The notes beneath the pieces were generated by a model. The model was not told the origin of the DNA and did no database searches. It saw only the letters and a list, made by a program, of their open reading frames with translations. The position numbers and the translations under genes were made by a program. A DNA stretch of 6,633 bases from contig CAZJXA010000186.1 in assembly GCA_964549785.1 (NCBI GenBank), positions 1-6,633 on the forward strand, in the 5' to 3' direction. Shown here piece after piece: positions 5,832-6,633 of the stretch (its first letter is position 1; each line of letters opens with the position of its first letter). Origin of the DNA: JBEIUO01 sp964549785. GTDB taxonomy: Bacteria; Planctomycetota; Phycisphaerae; Phycisphaerales; UBA1924.

Positions 5832-6633
5832 TCACCGAAGGATTTTCAGGCCGACCTTCTTTTCAAGTTCCGCCACCGGTCGCGCCACCAGGTCGTAGCC
5901 GTTGGCGTCCACGATCGTGCACGGCACCAACTCGCCAGGCACCAGCTTGTTCTTGCTCTGAACAAACGTCACGGAGTCCACCTGCGGAGCTTGGGCCCGG
6001 GTCCGGCCGGAATACAGCCGTCCACCCGCCGTGACGCCCGCCGTCTCCACCGCGCTCACCCGCATCGGCTCGTCGATCAGCACGTCCATCCGCACGCCGC
6101 TTGTGGCCGGAGCCTGCTCGTCAAATTTCTTCGCGATCCGGTTGGCCGCCGTGAACGCGATCAACTGCTGGAGTTCCATCACCTCGTTGCGGCGTCGGGC
6201 TTTCGTTTCGGGCGGCACGGCCAGGGCCGGGTCCTCCTCCATCGTCCCCGCCACCGTGCCCGGCTCGTGCGAATACTCAAAGACCCCGACCGCCTCAAAC
6301 TTCATCTCATCGACAAACTCGAGCAACTCCTGATGATCGGCCTCGCTCTCGCCCGGGAAGCCCGAGATAAACGTCGTGCGAATCACCATGTTCGGCACCC
6401 GCGACCGCAAACGCCGGATCAGCGCCTCCTGCTGCTCCCGCGTCACGTTCCGCTTCATCGCCTGCAACACCCGGCTGCTGCCGTGCTGCAGCGGAATATC
6501 CAAGTACGGCAGCAACCGCCCTCGGGACGTTAACTCCGCGAACGCATCGATCACCGGCTCCGAAAAATTCGTCGGGTACGCGTACATCAGCCGCAGCCAC
6601 CCGCCCCCGCCGGCCTCGTCCATGGTCCGCGAG
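5832..6633 (-). CDS. rimO: Ribosomal protein S12 methylthiotransferase RimO, C-terminal part
   Basis: The frame stays open to the right edge of the window, so the 5' part of the gene is missing; about 267 residues are present, out of roughly 440 for the family. RimO is a radical-SAM iron-sulfur enzyme that adds a methylthio group to a conserved aspartate of ribosomal protein S12. Counting from the internal Met at 6623, the visible part has WLRLMYAYPTNF (9-20), LPYLDIPLQHGS (38-49), RTTFISGFPGE (82-92), and VGVFEYSHEPGT (112-123). These are characteristic of the second half of the RimO radical-SAM domain and separate it from the closely related tRNA enzyme MiaB. The C-terminus (about 178-250) is the TRAM-like substrate-binding domain, with GRTRAQAPQVD (206-216) and ANGYDLVA (240-247). 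The CxxxCxxC cluster motif and N-terminal domain would lie beyond the edge. The Met at 6623 is internal, not the start. The dehydrogenase gene follows 96 bp downstream. Confidence 0.93.
   Translation of the reverse strand, partial: SRTMDEAGGGGWLRLMYAYPTNFSEPVIDAFAELTSRGRLLPYLDIPLQHGSSRVLQAMKRNVTREQQEALIRRLRSRVPNMVIRTTFISGFPGESEADHQELLEFVDEMKFEAVGVFEYSHEPGTVAGTMEEDPALAVPPETKARRRNEVMELQQLIAFTAANRIAKKFDEQAPATSGVRMDVLIDEPMRVSAVETAGVTAGGRLYSGRTRAQAPQVDSVTFVQSKNKLVPGELVPCTIVDANGYDLVARPVAELEKKVGLKILR

Overview
The window is GC-rich bacterial DNA with four clear genes, a fragment of a fifth at the left edge, and short intergenic gaps. The gene types and base composition fit a free-living, high-GC bacterium. 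The fusion of a PHP phosphoesterase domain to a GT4 glycosyltransferase brings Planctomycetes (perhaps Phycisphaerae) or a relative to mind. That taxonomic guess is an inference; no rRNA or other lineage marker is present.

Layout, left to right. At 1-146 (+) is the last stretch of a protein that ends in a strongly basic Arg/Lys/Thr/Ala tail. It converges on a large minus-strand gene (209-2890) encoding an 893-residue protein. This has an N-terminal PHP metallophosphoesterase domain with an apparently complete set of metal ligands, an unrecognised middle of about 200 residues, and a C-terminal GT4 glycosyltransferase domain of the GDP-mannose-dependent type. A 368-bp gene-free region (2891-3258) separates this gene from a divergently transcribed plus-strand gene (3259-4125) for a PhnP-like metallo-beta-lactamase-fold phosphodiesterase. 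That gene converges, with a gap of 56 bp, on a minus-strand dihydrolipoyl dehydrogenase gene (4182-5735). Upstream of it, on the same strand, is the 3' part of rimO (5832 to the right edge), which encodes the ribosomal protein S12 methylthiotransferase. A hairpin followed by a short T run lies between rimO and the dehydrogenase gene.

Functionally this is mostly a housekeeping neighbourhood: S12 modification, the E3 subunit of 2-oxo acid dehydrogenase complexes, a cyclic-phosphodiester-type hydrolase and a sugar transferase. No mobile element, CRISPR array, tRNA or rRNA was seen. The most unusual item is the PHP-GT4 fusion, which shares a divergent control region with the PhnP-like hydrolase. 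That arrangement could indicate co-regulation of two metal-dependent phosphoesterases, but nothing in the sequence proves a joint pathway.
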